51,121 nt of DNA from Dysgonamonadaceae bacterium (GCA_031272085.1 JAISUN010000040.1:1-51121), one strand, 5' to 3'; counted from the first letter of the stretch, positions 41,544-50,756 are shown. Notes: generated by a model not told the origin, from the sequence alone. Translations and numbers: made by a program.

Positions 41544-42710
41544 ATGAAGATAATAAGCATTTTATTAATCTTTATAGGGCTGCTTACCGTACAAATTCCG
41601 GCCTCGGCGCAGGTAAAAGTCGGCGCGGAATCGACAGAAGAATATTTTCCCCTGCTGAAAGGAAAACGGATAGGCGTATTCTCAAATCAGACAGGCATTG
41701 TAAACGGCGTTCACACAGTCGATTTGCTTAAAATGGCGGGCTTCGATATTACCATAATTTTCTCGCCTGAACACGGTTTTCGGGGCGAGGCCGACGCAGG
41801 CGAATTGGTCGGCGACGAAATCGACGCTCGCGCCAAAATTCCCGTTTTTTCGCTCTACAAGGCCAAAGGCGGCGAGCCTGACAGCGCAACTCTCGCGAAG
41901 ATTGACGTTTTAGTTATTGATATTCAGGATGTTGGCCTGCGGTTTTATACTTATTATATTTCGATGTTCAAATTGATGAATGTCTGCGCTGCGGCGGATA
42001 TTCCGGTGGTTTTGCTCGACCGTCCGAACCCCAACGGTTTTTATGTTGACGGCCCGATTTTGGATATGAAATACAAGTCGGGAGTGGGTTATTTGCCGAT
42101 TCCGGCCGTTCACGGAATGACTTTGGGCGAACTTGCGCTGATGATTAACGGCGAACGCTGGCTGCCTCGAAAGCGCGTCTGCAAATTAACGGTAATTAAG
42201 TGTAAAAATTACACTCATTCGGCATTTTACGATTTGCCGGTACCGCCTTCGCCCAATTTGCCGAATATGAAATCGGTTTATCTTTATCCTTCGACCTGCC
42301 TTTTTGAAGGCACTGTCGTTAGCCTCGGACGCGGTACTGATGCGCCTTTTCAGGTTTACGGACATCCTAAAATGAGCGATTGCAATTTTTCGTTTATCCC
42401 CCGAAGCCTGCCGGGAGCCAAAAATCCGCCATTGCTGAATCAGCGTTGTTATGGCGTTGATTTGCGCGAAGTTGCGAACGAAAAAATTCGCCGCGACGGC
42501 TTGAATTTGGAATATCTGATTGACGCTTACCGCCGCCTGAAAATGGGCGATAAATTTTTTACGCCGTTTTTTGAGAAATTAATCGGGGTTGATTACGTGC
42601 GGAAAATGATTGAAGAAGACCGTTCGGCAGCCGAAATCCGCGCAATGTGGAAAGACGATGTTGCGAAATTCAAATCTCAACGAAAACCTTACTTGCTTTA
42701 TGAAGATTAG
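41544..42710 (+). CDS. DUF1343 (NamZ-type) exo-N-acetylmuramidase-like protein
   Basis: A 388-residue exported protein (signal MKIISILLIFIGLLTVQIPASA). The sequence VGAESTEEYFPLLKGKRIGVFSNQTGIV, FSPEHGFRGEADAGELV and DVLVIDIQDVGLRFYTYYISM, then VVLLDRPNPNGFYVDGP, is the DUF1343 family, whose member NamZ releases N-acetylmuramic acid from peptidoglycan fragments (GH171). Length is normal. It is likely used in cell-wall recycling or scavenging from other bacteria. It is placed between argH and an rRNA methyltransferase gene, with an 11-base overlap to the latter. MurNAc kinase or lyase genes are not nearby. Confidence 0.9.
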   Translation: MKIISILLIFIGLLTVQIPASAQVKVGAESTEEYFPLLKGKRIGVFSNQTGIVNGVHTVDLLKMAGFDITIIFSPEHGFRGEADAGELVGDEIDARAKIPVFSLYKAKGGEPDSATLAKIDVLVIDIQDVGLRFYTYYISMFKLMNVCAAADIPVVLLDRPNPNGFYVDGPILDMKYKSGVGYLPIPAVHGMTLGELALMINGERWLPRKRVCKLTVIKCKNYTHSAFYDLPVPPSPNLPNMKSVYLYPSTCLFEGTVVSLGRGTDAPFQVYGHPKMSDCNFSFIPRSLPGAKNPPLLNQRCYGVDLREVANEKIRRDGLNLEYLIDAYRRLKMGDKFFTPFFEKLIGVDYVRKMIEEDRSAAEIRAMWKDDVAKFKSQRKPYLLYED

Positions 42711-43884
42711 ACTTCCGCAAGCCTTTATTGAGCGCACGCGCCCTTTGCTCGGCGATGATTTTCCCGCTTTTGAAGCGGCTTTGGAGCAGGAAAGTCCGGT
42801 CAGCATCCGCCTTAATCCGCGAAAATTTGCTCCTTCGGAAATTCTTGGTTCTCAATTTCCGATTCCCGATTTGGAGCCGGTTTTGTGGGCGAGTGATGCG
42901 TTTTATCTGCCGTCGCGGCCGGTTTTTACGCTCGACCCGCTGTTTCACGCCGGCTGTTATTACGTTCAGGAAGCCTCGTCGATGTTTTTGGAACATTTTG
43001 TAAATCAATATATTACAGAGCCGGTAACAGCGCTTGACCTTTGCGCCGCTCCGGGCGGGAAAGCCTCTCAACTCTCGTCGCTGTTGCCCGAAGGCAGCCT
43101 GCTTGTCGCGAATGAAGTTATCCGTTCCAGAGCGCCGATTTTGGCCGAAAACCTGATAAAATGGGGCAATCCGAATACCGTTGTTACAAATTGCGACCCT
43201 GCTCAAATTGGCAAAAACCGCGACCTTTTCGACATGATTGTCTGCGATTTGCCCTGTTCGGGCGAAGGCCTGTTCCGGAAAGACCCGAAAGCGGTAAACG
43301 AGTGGTCGGTTGATAACGTCAAACTCTGTGCTGAACGGCAATTCCGCATTGTTGCCGACATTTTTCCCGCCCTGAAAGCGGGCGGAATTTTGATTTACAG
43401 CACCTGCACCTACAACCGCGAAGAAAATGAAGAAAACGTAGCCCGGATTTGCGGCGAACTTGGAGCGGAAATGCTCGAAAATCCCCGGCGTTTCTGGCCT
43501 CACAAAACAAAAGGAGAAGGATTTTTTATTGCCGGAATACGGAAAAACGGCGAAGAAAATTCCGCTGTCCGCCCGAATTTTAAGAATTTAAAAGTGATTT
43601 TCGACGGCAGGGAAATTCTGAAAAATCAGGGAAAAGAAATTCAGCCGAACCACGCTCTGGCAATGTCGGTCGAATTGCCTGAAAATGCTTTCCCACGCTG
43701 GGATTTAGACCTTCCGACAGCCCTTAATTATCTGCGCCGAGAAGCCTTGCGCGACATTCCACAATCACTTCCAAAGGGCTATATTATAGTTACTTACAAA
43801 AATCGACCTTTAGGATTTGTGAAAAATATCGGCAGCCGCGCCAACAATTTGTATCCTCAGGAATGGAAAATCAGGATGAGGTAA
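42700..43884 (+). CDS. RsmF-like rRNA cytosine-C5 methyltransferase
   Basis: A 394-residue NOL1/NOP2/sun-family enzyme. S-adenosylmethionine motif I is LDLCAAPGGKASQLSSLL; motif IV is CDLPCSGEGLF (Cys186) and motif VI is STCTYNREENE with nucleophile Cys236. The C-terminal extra domain (about 290-394) is as in RsmF/YebU, so it probably makes m5C in 16S rRNA, though the exact site is not shown by sequence. The frame opens at 42610, but ATG 42700 gives the proper start with an 11-base overlap of the DUF1343 gene. It ends the pyrE operon. Confidence 0.92.
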   Translation: MKIRLPQAFIERTRPLLGDDFPAFEAALEQESPVSIRLNPRKFAPSEILGSQFPIPDLEPVLWASDAFYLPSRPVFTLDPLFHAGCYYVQEASSMFLEHFVNQYITEPVTALDLCAAPGGKASQLSSLLPEGSLLVANEVIRSRAPILAENLIKWGNPNTVVTNCDPAQIGKNRDLFDMIVCDLPCSGEGLFRKDPKAVNEWSVDNVKLCAERQFRIVADIFPALKAGGILIYSTCTYNREENEENVARICGELGAEMLENPRRFWPHKTKGEGFFIAGIRKNGEENSAVRPNFKNLKVIFDGREILKNQGKEIQPNHALAMSVELPENAFPRWDLDLPTALNYLRREALRDIPQSLPKGYIIVTYKNRPLGFVKNIGSRANNLYPQEWKIRMR

Positions 43885-43897
43885 TCATTTTCATTTG

Positions 43898-43940
43898 CCG
43901 TTTTGTCCGTTTTATCCGCCTCTTTATCCATTTTAACCGC
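43898..43940 (+). repeat. Degenerate 9-base tandem repeat
   Basis: After the rRNA methyltransferase gene, units CCGTTTTGT, CCGTTTTAT, CCGCCTCTTTAT, CCATTTTAA and CCGC follow each other. The period is about 9-12 bases. It may be a binding array or a simple low-complexity tail. Confidence 0.4.
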
Positions 43941-43969
43941 AAAATATAAGCATTTTTTATTTTTTATAG

Positions 43970-43977
43970 TATTTTTG
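43970..43977 (+). promoter_or_regulatory. -7 element for the LytS-like kinase gene
   Basis: TATTTTTG matches TAnnTTTG, 23 bases before ATG 44001. A second match TAATTTTG (43989-43996) is too close to the start codon to act as promoter. Both are part of repeats of TTTTGCAAAA at 43973-43982 and 43992-44001. Confidence 0.5.
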
Positions 43978-44000
43978 CAAAAAAAGTTTAATTTTGCAAA

Positions 44001-45050
44001 ATGACAAATAAAGCGCAAAATACATTGTTGAGTGTAAAGACGGCATTTCTACTGGCTGTGAGCATAAGTTTGCTGATGAACCTGCTGTTCCTGACAATGC
44101 ACTTCTACGGACGGCCGCCGATTCGTGAAGACAGCCCGATGGGACACGTTTTCAGACTCAACTTCACGCTGATACGCATTTTTACTACTTTTTTGATTGC
44201 ATTCCTGCTCTACATCCTTAATTTCAGCCTTATAAAAAGCAAATTATCTTCGCAAAAGTGGGGAAAAGTCTGGTTTATCCTTATCCTGATTGCTGCTACG
44301 ACGGTGTTAAGCGTGGGCTGTTCGATGTTTCAGCAGCCTTTCGACCGCTTTGCCAAAGATTCACACGCCTTCATTTTCGGCGGATTTATGCGCGACTTCA
44401 CGATTAGCGCTATGGTTACGCTGTCTGCTCTGCTGATGTCTATTTCCGAAAAACAGCAAAAAATGGTGCTGGAAAACGAAATCCTGAAAGCCGAAAATAT
44501 GAAAACCCGCTTTATGGCGCTGAAAAACCAGGTGGACCCGCATTTCCTGTTCAATTCGCTGAATACGCTCGGTTCGCTTATAAACACCGACACCGCAAAG
44601 GCCAACCAGTATTTGCAGCAACTGTCGTTTGTGTTTCGCTATACGCTTCAAAATAAGGAAGTTCTGACGCTCGAAGAAGAAATGAAATACACGATGGCCT
44701 ATTCTCATCTGATGCAGATTCGCTATGGCGACAACCTGAAATTTGTGGATGAGGTTGACAGGAAATATTATCCTTATTCCATAATCTCGATAAGCCTGCA
44801 AACGCTGGTCGAGAACGCGATTAAGCACAATGTGGTAAGCAGTCGCCAGCCGATGACGATAGTTTTCACGACCACCGAAAATGCGACAATCAAGGTGTCG
44901 AATCCCATTCAGCCCAAAAAAGAGCCTGAAATCGGCGAAAGCATCGGCCTCGCCAACCTTGCCGAGCGTTACCGCCTGCTGTGGAACCGCGAAATCTCAA
45001 TCCGCAACGCAAACGGCATTTTTGAAGTAGAAATTCCATTAATCGAATGA
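44001..45050 (+). CDS. LytS-like sensor histidine kinase (His_kinase family)
   Basis: A 349-residue inner-membrane kinase with four hydrophobic helices in the first 140 residues (LLAVSISLLMNLLFL, FTLIRIFTTFLIAFLLYIL, VWFILILIAATTVLSV, DFTISAMVTLSALLMSI), a short coiled coil, and the His_kinase box KNQVDPHFLFNSLNTLGSLI with His181. The ATPase region shows the N-box (LQTLVENAIKHNVV) and GLANLAERYRLL. This is the LytS/YehU group, paired with LytTR regulators; the partner gene overlaps by 4 bases. There is no periplasmic domain, so the signal is probably in or near the membrane. Confidence 0.93.
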   Translation: MTNKAQNTLLSVKTAFLLAVSISLLMNLLFLTMHFYGRPPIREDSPMGHVFRLNFTLIRIFTTFLIAFLLYILNFSLIKSKLSSQKWGKVWFILILIAATTVLSVGCSMFQQPFDRFAKDSHAFIFGGFMRDFTISAMVTLSALLMSISEKQQKMVLENEILKAENMKTRFMALKNQVDPHFLFNSLNTLGSLINTDTAKANQYLQQLSFVFRYTLQNKEVLTLEEEMKYTMAYSHLMQIRYGDNLKFVDEVDRKYYPYSIISISLQTLVENAIKHNVVSSRQPMTIVFTTTENATIKVSNPIQPKKEPEIGESIGLANLAERYRLLWNREISIRNANGIFEVEIPLIE

Positions 45051-45808
45051 AAGCAATAATCATAGAAGACGAAATTGTGGCGGCGCAGGCTTTGCAGACG
45101 CTGATTGCGGAAGTCGCTCCGGATATGGAAATTATAGCCGTTTTGCAGTCGATAGACGAGAGCGTGGAATGGTTTCAATCCGGCTCCCAGCCCGACCTTG
45201 CGTTTTTAGATATTCATTTGGCCGACGGCTCGGCTTTCACGATTTTTGAGAAAGTTACGGTAAACTGCCCGATAATTTTCACTACCGCCTACGACGAATA
45301 TGCGCTTAAAGCATTTGAAATCAACAGCATAGACTACCTTCTAAAACCGATTGACCGGAAAGCTCTCGAACGGGCAATAAAAAAATTCCGCAATTTTTCG
45401 TTCCAGCAGGATAATTATAACGAGTTGATGAACAAATTGTTAGCGAGCGTCCGCCAGTCGCCGGTTGCCTATAAATCCTATTTTTTGGTTCCGGTAAAGG
45501 ACAAACTTATTCCGCTGCCGGTAGAGCAAATTGCCTGTATTTACATTGATTCACAGCACGTTAAGGCTCTTACTTCCGGAGGTCAGGTTTATTTTCTCGA
45601 CCGCGTTTTAGACGATTTGATGCTGCAACTCGACCCTTCGCAGTTTTACCGCGCCAATCGGCAGTACATTATCGCCCGTCGCGCCGTGAAAGACGTTTCC
45701 CTCTGGTTTGGTGGCAAACTCTCTGCTAATCTTACAGTTACAACTCCCGAGCGGATAATTGTCAGCAAGGCGCGTGCCGGAGAATTTAAGAAGTGGTTGG
45801 CCGGGTAA
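45047..45808 (+). CDS. LytTR-family response regulator
   Basis: A 253-residue regulator: an N-terminal receiver domain (residues 2-120; acidic pocket IIEDEIV, phospho-acceptor Asp55 in LAFLDIHLADG, IDYLLKPIDRKA) and a C-terminal LytTR DNA-binding domain (about 150-250; YFLVPVKDKLIPLPVEQIACIYIDSQ, FYRANRQYIIARRAV). It starts inside the stop of the partner kinase gene (ATGA). The next operon (TonB receptor, 45976) follows after 167 bases with its own promoter, so it is the nearest candidate target. Confidence 0.93.
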   Translation: MKAIIIEDEIVAAQALQTLIAEVAPDMEIIAVLQSIDESVEWFQSGSQPDLAFLDIHLADGSAFTIFEKVTVNCPIIFTTAYDEYALKAFEINSIDYLLKPIDRKALERAIKKFRNFSFQQDNYNELMNKLLASVRQSPVAYKSYFLVPVKDKLIPLPVEQIACIYIDSQHVKALTSGGQVYFLDRVLDDLMLQLDPSQFYRANRQYIIARRAVKDVSLWFGGKLSANLTVTTPERIIVSKARAGEFKKWLAG

Positions 45809-45944
45809 AATTGGATAAATATCATGTTACAGATTACTATTTGCAACAAATAGATTAGAGGGCTTCCTGCCAAAATCCGCCCGCCTCACCCGCAATTTTT
45901 ACCGTTTCAGCGTTTTTCCTTTATCCGGAAAAGCCATTATGCCC

Positions 45945-45952
45945 TAACTTTG
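45945..45952 (+). promoter_or_regulatory. -7 element for the TonB receptor operon
   Basis: TAACTTTG matches TAnnTTTG, 23 bases before ATG 45976. No TTTG at -33. Upstream, 45837-45853 holds a small hairpin (CTATTTG/CAAATAG) that could be a weak terminator for the LytTR gene. Confidence 0.55.
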
Positions 45953-45975
45953 GCCGAAAATAACTGAACGAAATA

Positions 45976-48675
45976 ATGTCAAAAACAAAACGAACTTTAT
46001 TGGTATTTCTCTTTTTTGCCGGATTCACCGCCTTCGGCGCGATGGCTCAAACCGGCGACACGACCTTAGTCAGGGAAAAATATTTCGGCCGTCCGCTGCC
46101 AAAAGTGCTTGACGACTTTCAAACAAAGTACGGCTTGCCGCTGAAATACGATTCAGCCCTCGTAGCCAACTATACCTTCGACTGGGTTTATTTGGGAACG
46201 CCTCCAAAACTCGCTTTTGAAGCCATTTTCAGGGTAATAGACGACCTCGCCTATTACACCGACGACAACGGGTATTACTGCATCGTCCTGAAAAAAAACC
46301 TTCCCAAAAACCGCACCAACCTCGAAAACCGGCATTACGCAGGCGAGGCTTCGCGTCAAAACCTGACCGTTACAGGCAGGATAAAAGACCAGACAAACGG
46401 CGAACCTTTGCCTTTCGCCAATGTCTATGTCGATGGACAAAATATTGCTGCACAGACAAATACCGACGGTTATTTCACGCTTTACAACGTGCCTTCGGAT
46501 ACGGTTACTCTCATTTTCAAGTATTTAGGTTACGAAACGCAATATTTTTATCTGTCGCCCGAAGTGAACGTCAATAATCTGTTTGTCGAGTTGCAGCCTG
46601 CGGTCAATACCCTCGACGAGGTTGTCATTGTCCGCAACCGCGAGGACGTGCTGAAAATCCCGGAAATGTCGATAGGAATTATCCAGACTACGGCTGCCAA
46701 AATCGCCGATTTGCCAGCTTTGGGCGAGAAAGACCTGTTCCGCACCTTCCAGTTGATGCCGGGGATTTCGGCGAGCAATGAATCGTCGGCCGGAATGTAC
46801 GTCCGCGGCGGCACTCCCGACCAGAATTTAGTGCTTTACGACGGTTTCACTATCTATCATCAGGAGCATCTGATGGGCGTTTTCAGCGCATTTAACACCA
46901 ACGCGGTAAAGGATGTGCAACTTCACAAGGGCGGATTCGACGCGAAATACGGCGGCCGCCTGTCGAGCGTCATGGAAATTGTAGGCAAAACGGGCGACGA
47001 CAAGGATTTCAACATCGGCGGCGACGTCGGTTTTTTGGGATTCAACGCTTTTGCGGAAGTTCCTTTCGGCGGCGAAAAAGGCTCGTTTTTTATTGCCGGA
47101 CGCCGCTCGTTCCAGAGTTTTATGTACGACAAATTTACAGACGTGTATTCCGAAAATCTTCAAACCGGAAGTTTTGGAGGTGGCCGCGGCGGATTCAATC
47201 AGCGGAATCAGGAAAAACCCGAATCGTATTTCTACGACCTGAACGCCAAACTGACATGGAATCCCAACAAGCGCGATATTATTTCATTGAGTTTTTTCAA
47301 TGGCGAGGATGTGCTTGATAACTCGCGCGACGGCTTCGGAAGCCAGTTTATGAGCGGCAGCATTACCGACAAAACCAACTGGGGAAACGTCGGGGCAAGC
47401 CTCAAATGGTCGCGCAACTGGGACAACCGCCTGTATTCCAACGTATTAGTTTCAGCCTCAAATTATTACAGCCTGCGCAACCGGCAAAACGAGCAAACTT
47501 CCACTTCCGGCTCCACGGCTGTGATGTTCGATATGAACACCAGCGAAAACAACGATTTATGGGATTATTCGCTGAAATTTGAAAACGAATATAAAATCAG
47601 CGGAACTCAAAAATTGGAGTTCGGCCTCAACTATTCGAACTACAATATTGATTACAGTTACGCGCAGAGCGACACCCTGTCGATTCTGAATTTGAAAAAC
47701 AAAGGTAATCTGGCGTCTGTCTATGTTCAGGATAAATTCACGGTCATTGACCGGCTGACCTTGCTTCCGGGGCTTCGATTCTCGTATTTCGACGTTACCT
47801 CAAAGCCATATTTCGAGCCTCGGTTGCAGGTCTTCTACAAACTGTCGCCAAAAGTCAGTTTCAAAGGCTCTGTCGGCCAGTATTACCAGTTTGTAAACCG
47901 CATTGTGCGCGAAGATATTTCGGCCGGAAGCCGCGACATCTGGCTGCTGTCGGACGATGTTGGAATACCGGTCAGCAGCGCGATTCACTACGTTGCAGGC
48001 GGAAGTTATGAAACTCACGATTTCCTGTTCGACGTGGAAGCGTATTACAAAAAACTGTCCAATTTGAGCGAATACACTTTACGCTTTACGCGCTCATTTA
48101 TAGACAATTCCGGCTATCAGGAATTTTTCTACAACGGCAAGGGCTATTCCCGCGGCGTAGATTTTCTTTTGCAGAAAAAATACGGCAAACTAACCGGATG
48201 GATGGCTTACACCTTGGGCGAAACGCGATACAATTTTCCGGTTTACGGCGACGGATATTTCCCTGCGCCACAAGATGTTACCCACGAATTTAAAATCGTG
48301 GCGACTTATAAGCCGATTCGCGACCTGACGCTTTCGGCTACATGGATTTATGCTACCGGAAAGCCTTTCACAGAGCCGATTGGAGCATATTCGCTCAATA
48401 CGCCTAACGGCGGAAATATGAATTTTATCGTGGTCGAGAAGAAAAACAATTCGCGCTACCCCGATTACCACCGTATGGACTTGTTGGCAAAATACGACCT
48501 CTCGTTCATCAAGAGTTTCAAATCGAGCGTAAGCCTCTCACTGTTCAATGTTTATGACCATGTAAACACTTGGTACCGCGAATATTCTTTCGACTATGCC
48601 GAGGGGATTACGGAAACCAACATCAACCTGCTCGGATTTACGCCCAACCTGACGTTGAGTATTCAGTTAAAATAA
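45976..48675 (+). CDS. TonB-dependent receptor with STN-like and CarboxypepD domains
   Basis: An 899-residue outer-membrane receptor. Signal peptide (MSKTKRTLLVFLFFAGFTAFGAMAQ), an STN-like domain (about 30-110; FGRPLPKVLDDFQTKYGLPLKYD), a CarboxypepD_reg-like domain (about 125-215; VTGRIKDQTNGEPLPFANVYVDG), TonB plug (about 215-330; GISASNESSAGMYVRGGTPDQNLVLYDG) and a barrel. It is shorter than SusC proteins and lacks their signature, so it belongs to the general TBDT class paired with DUF4249 lipoproteins. The DUF4249 gene follows directly. Ligand unknown. Preceded by a LytS/LytTR pair that may control it. Confidence 0.92.
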   Translation: MSKTKRTLLVFLFFAGFTAFGAMAQTGDTTLVREKYFGRPLPKVLDDFQTKYGLPLKYDSALVANYTFDWVYLGTPPKLAFEAIFRVIDDLAYYTDDNGYYCIVLKKNLPKNRTNLENRHYAGEASRQNLTVTGRIKDQTNGEPLPFANVYVDGQNIAAQTNTDGYFTLYNVPSDTVTLIFKYLGYETQYFYLSPEVNVNNLFVELQPAVNTLDEVVIVRNREDVLKIPEMSIGIIQTTAAKIADLPALGEKDLFRTFQLMPGISASNESSAGMYVRGGTPDQNLVLYDGFTIYHQEHLMGVFSAFNTNAVKDVQLHKGGFDAKYGGRLSSVMEIVGKTGDDKDFNIGGDVGFLGFNAFAEVPFGGEKGSFFIAGRRSFQSFMYDKFTDVYSENLQTGSFGGGRGGFNQRNQEKPESYFYDLNAKLTWNPNKRDIISLSFFNGEDVLDNSRDGFGSQFMSGSITDKTNWGNVGASLKWSRNWDNRLYSNVLVSASNYYSLRNRQNEQTSTSGSTAVMFDMNTSENNDLWDYSLKFENEYKISGTQKLEFGLNYSNYNIDYSYAQSDTLSILNLKNKGNLASVYVQDKFTVIDRLTLLPGLRFSYFDVTSKPYFEPRLQVFYKLSPKVSFKGSVGQYYQFVNRIVREDISAGSRDIWLLSDDVGIPVSSAIHYVAGGSYETHDFLFDVEAYYKKLSNLSEYTLRFTRSFIDNSGYQEFFYNGKGYSRGVDFLLQKKYGKLTGWMAYTLGETRYNFPVYGDGYFPAPQDVTHEFKIVATYKPIRDLTLSATWIYATGKPFTEPIGAYSLNTPNGGNMNFIVVEKKNNSRYPDYHRMDLLAKYDLSFIKSFKSSVSLSLFNVYDHVNTWYREYSFDYAEGITETNINLLGFTPNLTLSIQLK

Positions 48676-48686
48676 GATTTAAATAT

Positions 48687-49481
48687 ATGATTATGAATAA
48701 GATACAAAATATGTTCCGCCGATTTTCAATCGTAACTTGCGCCTTGCTCGCCGGCTGTGGCCAGGAGTTGATGAATTACGATATTGATACCGAAACGCCT
48801 GTTGTGGAAAGTTATCTGCAAGAAGGCGCAACCTCGCTCACAGTGAAGGTTTACACCATGGAAGTCTATCTGAAAGACGGCATCGATGTTTCGGACGCCA
48901 TTGGCGGGCTGTCGATAAAAGTCAACGGCCGTGAACTGACGGAAACCGTCGAGGGGACTTATGTCCTTGATTTAGGGACAGATACGCTTCGGCAAGGCCA
49001 GGCTTTCGACCTTAATTTCGACTACGGCGGACGCGCCATAACAGCCTCAACTACTGTCCCGGAGCCGGTTCGCAACTTGCAAGCCGAGCCTACAAGCCTC
49101 GCCATTTCAAGTTCCTATTATTGGAGTACGGAAGATTCTACGGCAGTTACCGTAACATGGGACGACCCCGACGGCAGTTATTATCAGGTTTATATTTTAA
49201 GTCCGAACACAAGCGATATGCCCTCTATGGGCGTTTTTGGCCGGCGGATGATGCAGCCGTTCAAGGGAAATTCATATAAGGCTTCGGGGATGGAATTTCG
49301 CTCCACAGGCTGGCATACCATTTACGTTTACCGTGTGAATAAGGATTATGCCGAACTTTACGAGCAGGTCAGTTCGACCGATTTGGCCAATCCGATAAGT
49401 TTTATCGACAATGCTTTCGGCATTTTTACGGCAATGAGCGTTGCGCGGGTCGGGATTTATGTTTATGAGGAGGATGAATGA
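48687..49481 (+). CDS. DUF4249 lipoprotein
   Basis: A 264-residue lipoprotein (lipobox LLAGC, lipid Cys about 24) of the DUF4249 family: VVESYLQEGATSLTVKVYTMEVYL, LSIKVNGRELTETVEGTYVL and STDLANPISFIDNAFGIFTAMS. Such proteins are nearly always next to TonB-dependent receptors in Bacteroidetes, and are presumed surface partners, but their function is not known. The start is ATG 48687 or 48693 (two residues apart); the frame further upstream is shadow of the receptor. It is 11 bases after the receptor gene and 3 bases before a convergent gene. Confidence 0.88.
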   Translation: MIMNKIQNMFRRFSIVTCALLAGCGQELMNYDIDTETPVVESYLQEGATSLTVKVYTMEVYLKDGIDVSDAIGGLSIKVNGRELTETVEGTYVLDLGTDTLRQGQAFDLNFDYGGRAITASTTVPEPVRNLQAEPTSLAISSSYYWSTEDSTAVTVTWDDPDGSYYQVYILSPNTSDMPSMGVFGRRMMQPFKGNSYKASGMEFRSTGWHTIYVYRVNKDYAELYEQVSSTDLANPISFIDNAFGIFTAMSVARVGIYVYEEDE

Positions 49482-49484
49482 GTT

Positions 49485-50537
49485 TTATCTTCCGATATAC
49501 TTTTTCCAGAATCCGGGCGTAGCGGTAAAGTCAGATTCAAACAAAACACTGTCCCATTGTTTGATGCGTTTTTTCTTTGCCGATTTGTCTGTTGCAGCCG
49601 GCTCTACCGCATGGATGCTCGTGCAGGTTACAAGTTTTAGTTGATATGTCAGATTTTTCCAGTCGGTAAATTCTTCTAATTTATACGAGCCTTCTTCATC
49701 GCTGAATTTCACTTTAAAATATGCTTTACTTCCCCGCGTTCCCATTGATTGCTGAAAAATCCATTCAACCAAAGTCGTATCTTCCAGATTGACAGTGAAT
49801 AAATTATAGAGGTACCCGCCGGAAGGGTCGGCGTCTGATTTTTTAGGCGACGATTTTATTACAAGGAGGCCATCCTTATTTTCGTAACGTTTAAAAACAT
49901 TGGAATTATTAATCCCGATAAAATAGAAGCGCGAGGGAAAAATTAATCCATTGATTAAACGCCCCTTATCAGAATACATGCTACTGTCGATTTTGTTGCT
50001 GACAACGTCTAAACGAAGCAAATCAATATCTGATTTCATTTCCATTTTTTTAGGATTGACATTTAACGAAACGTCAATCAGGGCGTATGCTTCCATCCGT
50101 CCGTTTATTGAGGATTCCTTTTCGGAATGGAGCAAGTAAAAATTTTTCTGTTTCGAGGGCATACGGTTGTACAGATTTTGAAGCGCTTTGCTCAAAATTT
50201 CTTTTACAAAAAGCGGCTCGACAGTGATTTCTCCCAATTCCACAATGCGATAATCCAGATAGACATTCGGATTCATAATAAGCGAATCGAGCGGGATTTC
50301 CCTGTAATTGTACGCTAATTGCTGAAAATAAACCAATTCCGCCGGATTTGCCGAAATGGTGTAACGTCCGTCCTCATCGGTAACGACAAAACTTTTACCG
50401 TCATTTGTGCCGACAACTGCGTCGGGAACCGGTTTTCCCGTTTCGCTATCGAAAACCTGCCCTGATATTGTTGTTTGCGAAAAGGCGAACAATGGGCAGC
50501 AAAGCAATGCTGCAAAAATAAAAGTTGTTTTAGCCAT
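49485..50537 (-). CDS. Exported carboxypeptidase-regulatory-like domain protein
   Basis: A 350-residue exported protein (signal MAKTTFIFAALLCCPLFAFS). The first domain (about 22-105) is CarboxypepD_reg-like: TISGQVFDSETGKPVPDAVVGTNDGKSFVVTDEDGRYTI. The rest (EILSKALQNLYNRMPSKQKNFYLLHSEKESSINGRMEAYALIDVSLN) matches the long C-terminal region found in many Bacteroidetes proteins of unknown function. ATG 50537 is chosen because a -7-like TTATTTTG on the minus strand (50568-50575) would put the transcription start after the in-frame ATG 50570 and very near 50558. It is convergent with the TonB operon. Function unknown. Confidence 0.82.
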   Translation of the reverse strand: MAKTTFIFAALLCCPLFAFSQTTISGQVFDSETGKPVPDAVVGTNDGKSFVVTDEDGRYTISANPAELVYFQQLAYNYREIPLDSLIMNPNVYLDYRIVELGEITVEPLFVKEILSKALQNLYNRMPSKQKNFYLLHSEKESSINGRMEAYALIDVSLNVNPKKMEMKSDIDLLRLDVVSNKIDSSMYSDKGRLINGLIFPSRFYFIGINNSNVFKRYENKDGLLVIKSSPKKSDADPSGGYLYNLFTVNLEDTTLVEWIFQQSMGTRGSKAYFKVKFSDEEGSYKLEEFTDWKNLTYQLKLVTCTSIHAVEPAATDKSAKKKRIKQWDSVLFESDFTATPGFWKKYIGR

Positions 50538-50728
50538 AATTTGATATTTTTTGTTCATAATATTGTGCAAAATAAGATTTTATCAAATGAAAAAACAAAT
50601 TTTTTGCGTTAATAATTGCAAAAAGGGAATATCTGCTTTTTGTGCGTTTCACCCCAATATTTATGCGTTTCAGGGGCAATAAATGCCGTTTCGCACGATT
50701 TTCCCGCCTTTTTGCTTCGTTTTTTGTC

Positions 50729-50736
50729 TAATTTTG
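50729..50736 (+). promoter_or_regulatory. -7 element for the second TolC-type gene
   Basis: TAATTTTG matches TAnnTTTG, 20 bases before ATG 50757. A TTTG lies at 50711-50714, only 14 bases upstream, so -33 is not at the normal distance. Confidence 0.5.
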
Positions 50737-50756
50737 TAAATAAATGAACAGAATTT

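Noticed and set aside
15745-42710. Identical ATGAAGATTAG overlap at two gene junctions (15745-15755 and 42700-42710)
   Set aside because: Both arise from a Glu-Asp-stop end meeting a Met-Lys-Ile start; with such short sequence this is most likely coincidence.
42670-43503. 277-codon frame on the minus strand
   Set aside because: Lies antisense to the RsmF-like gene, whose motifs are complete; a shadow of its codon bias.
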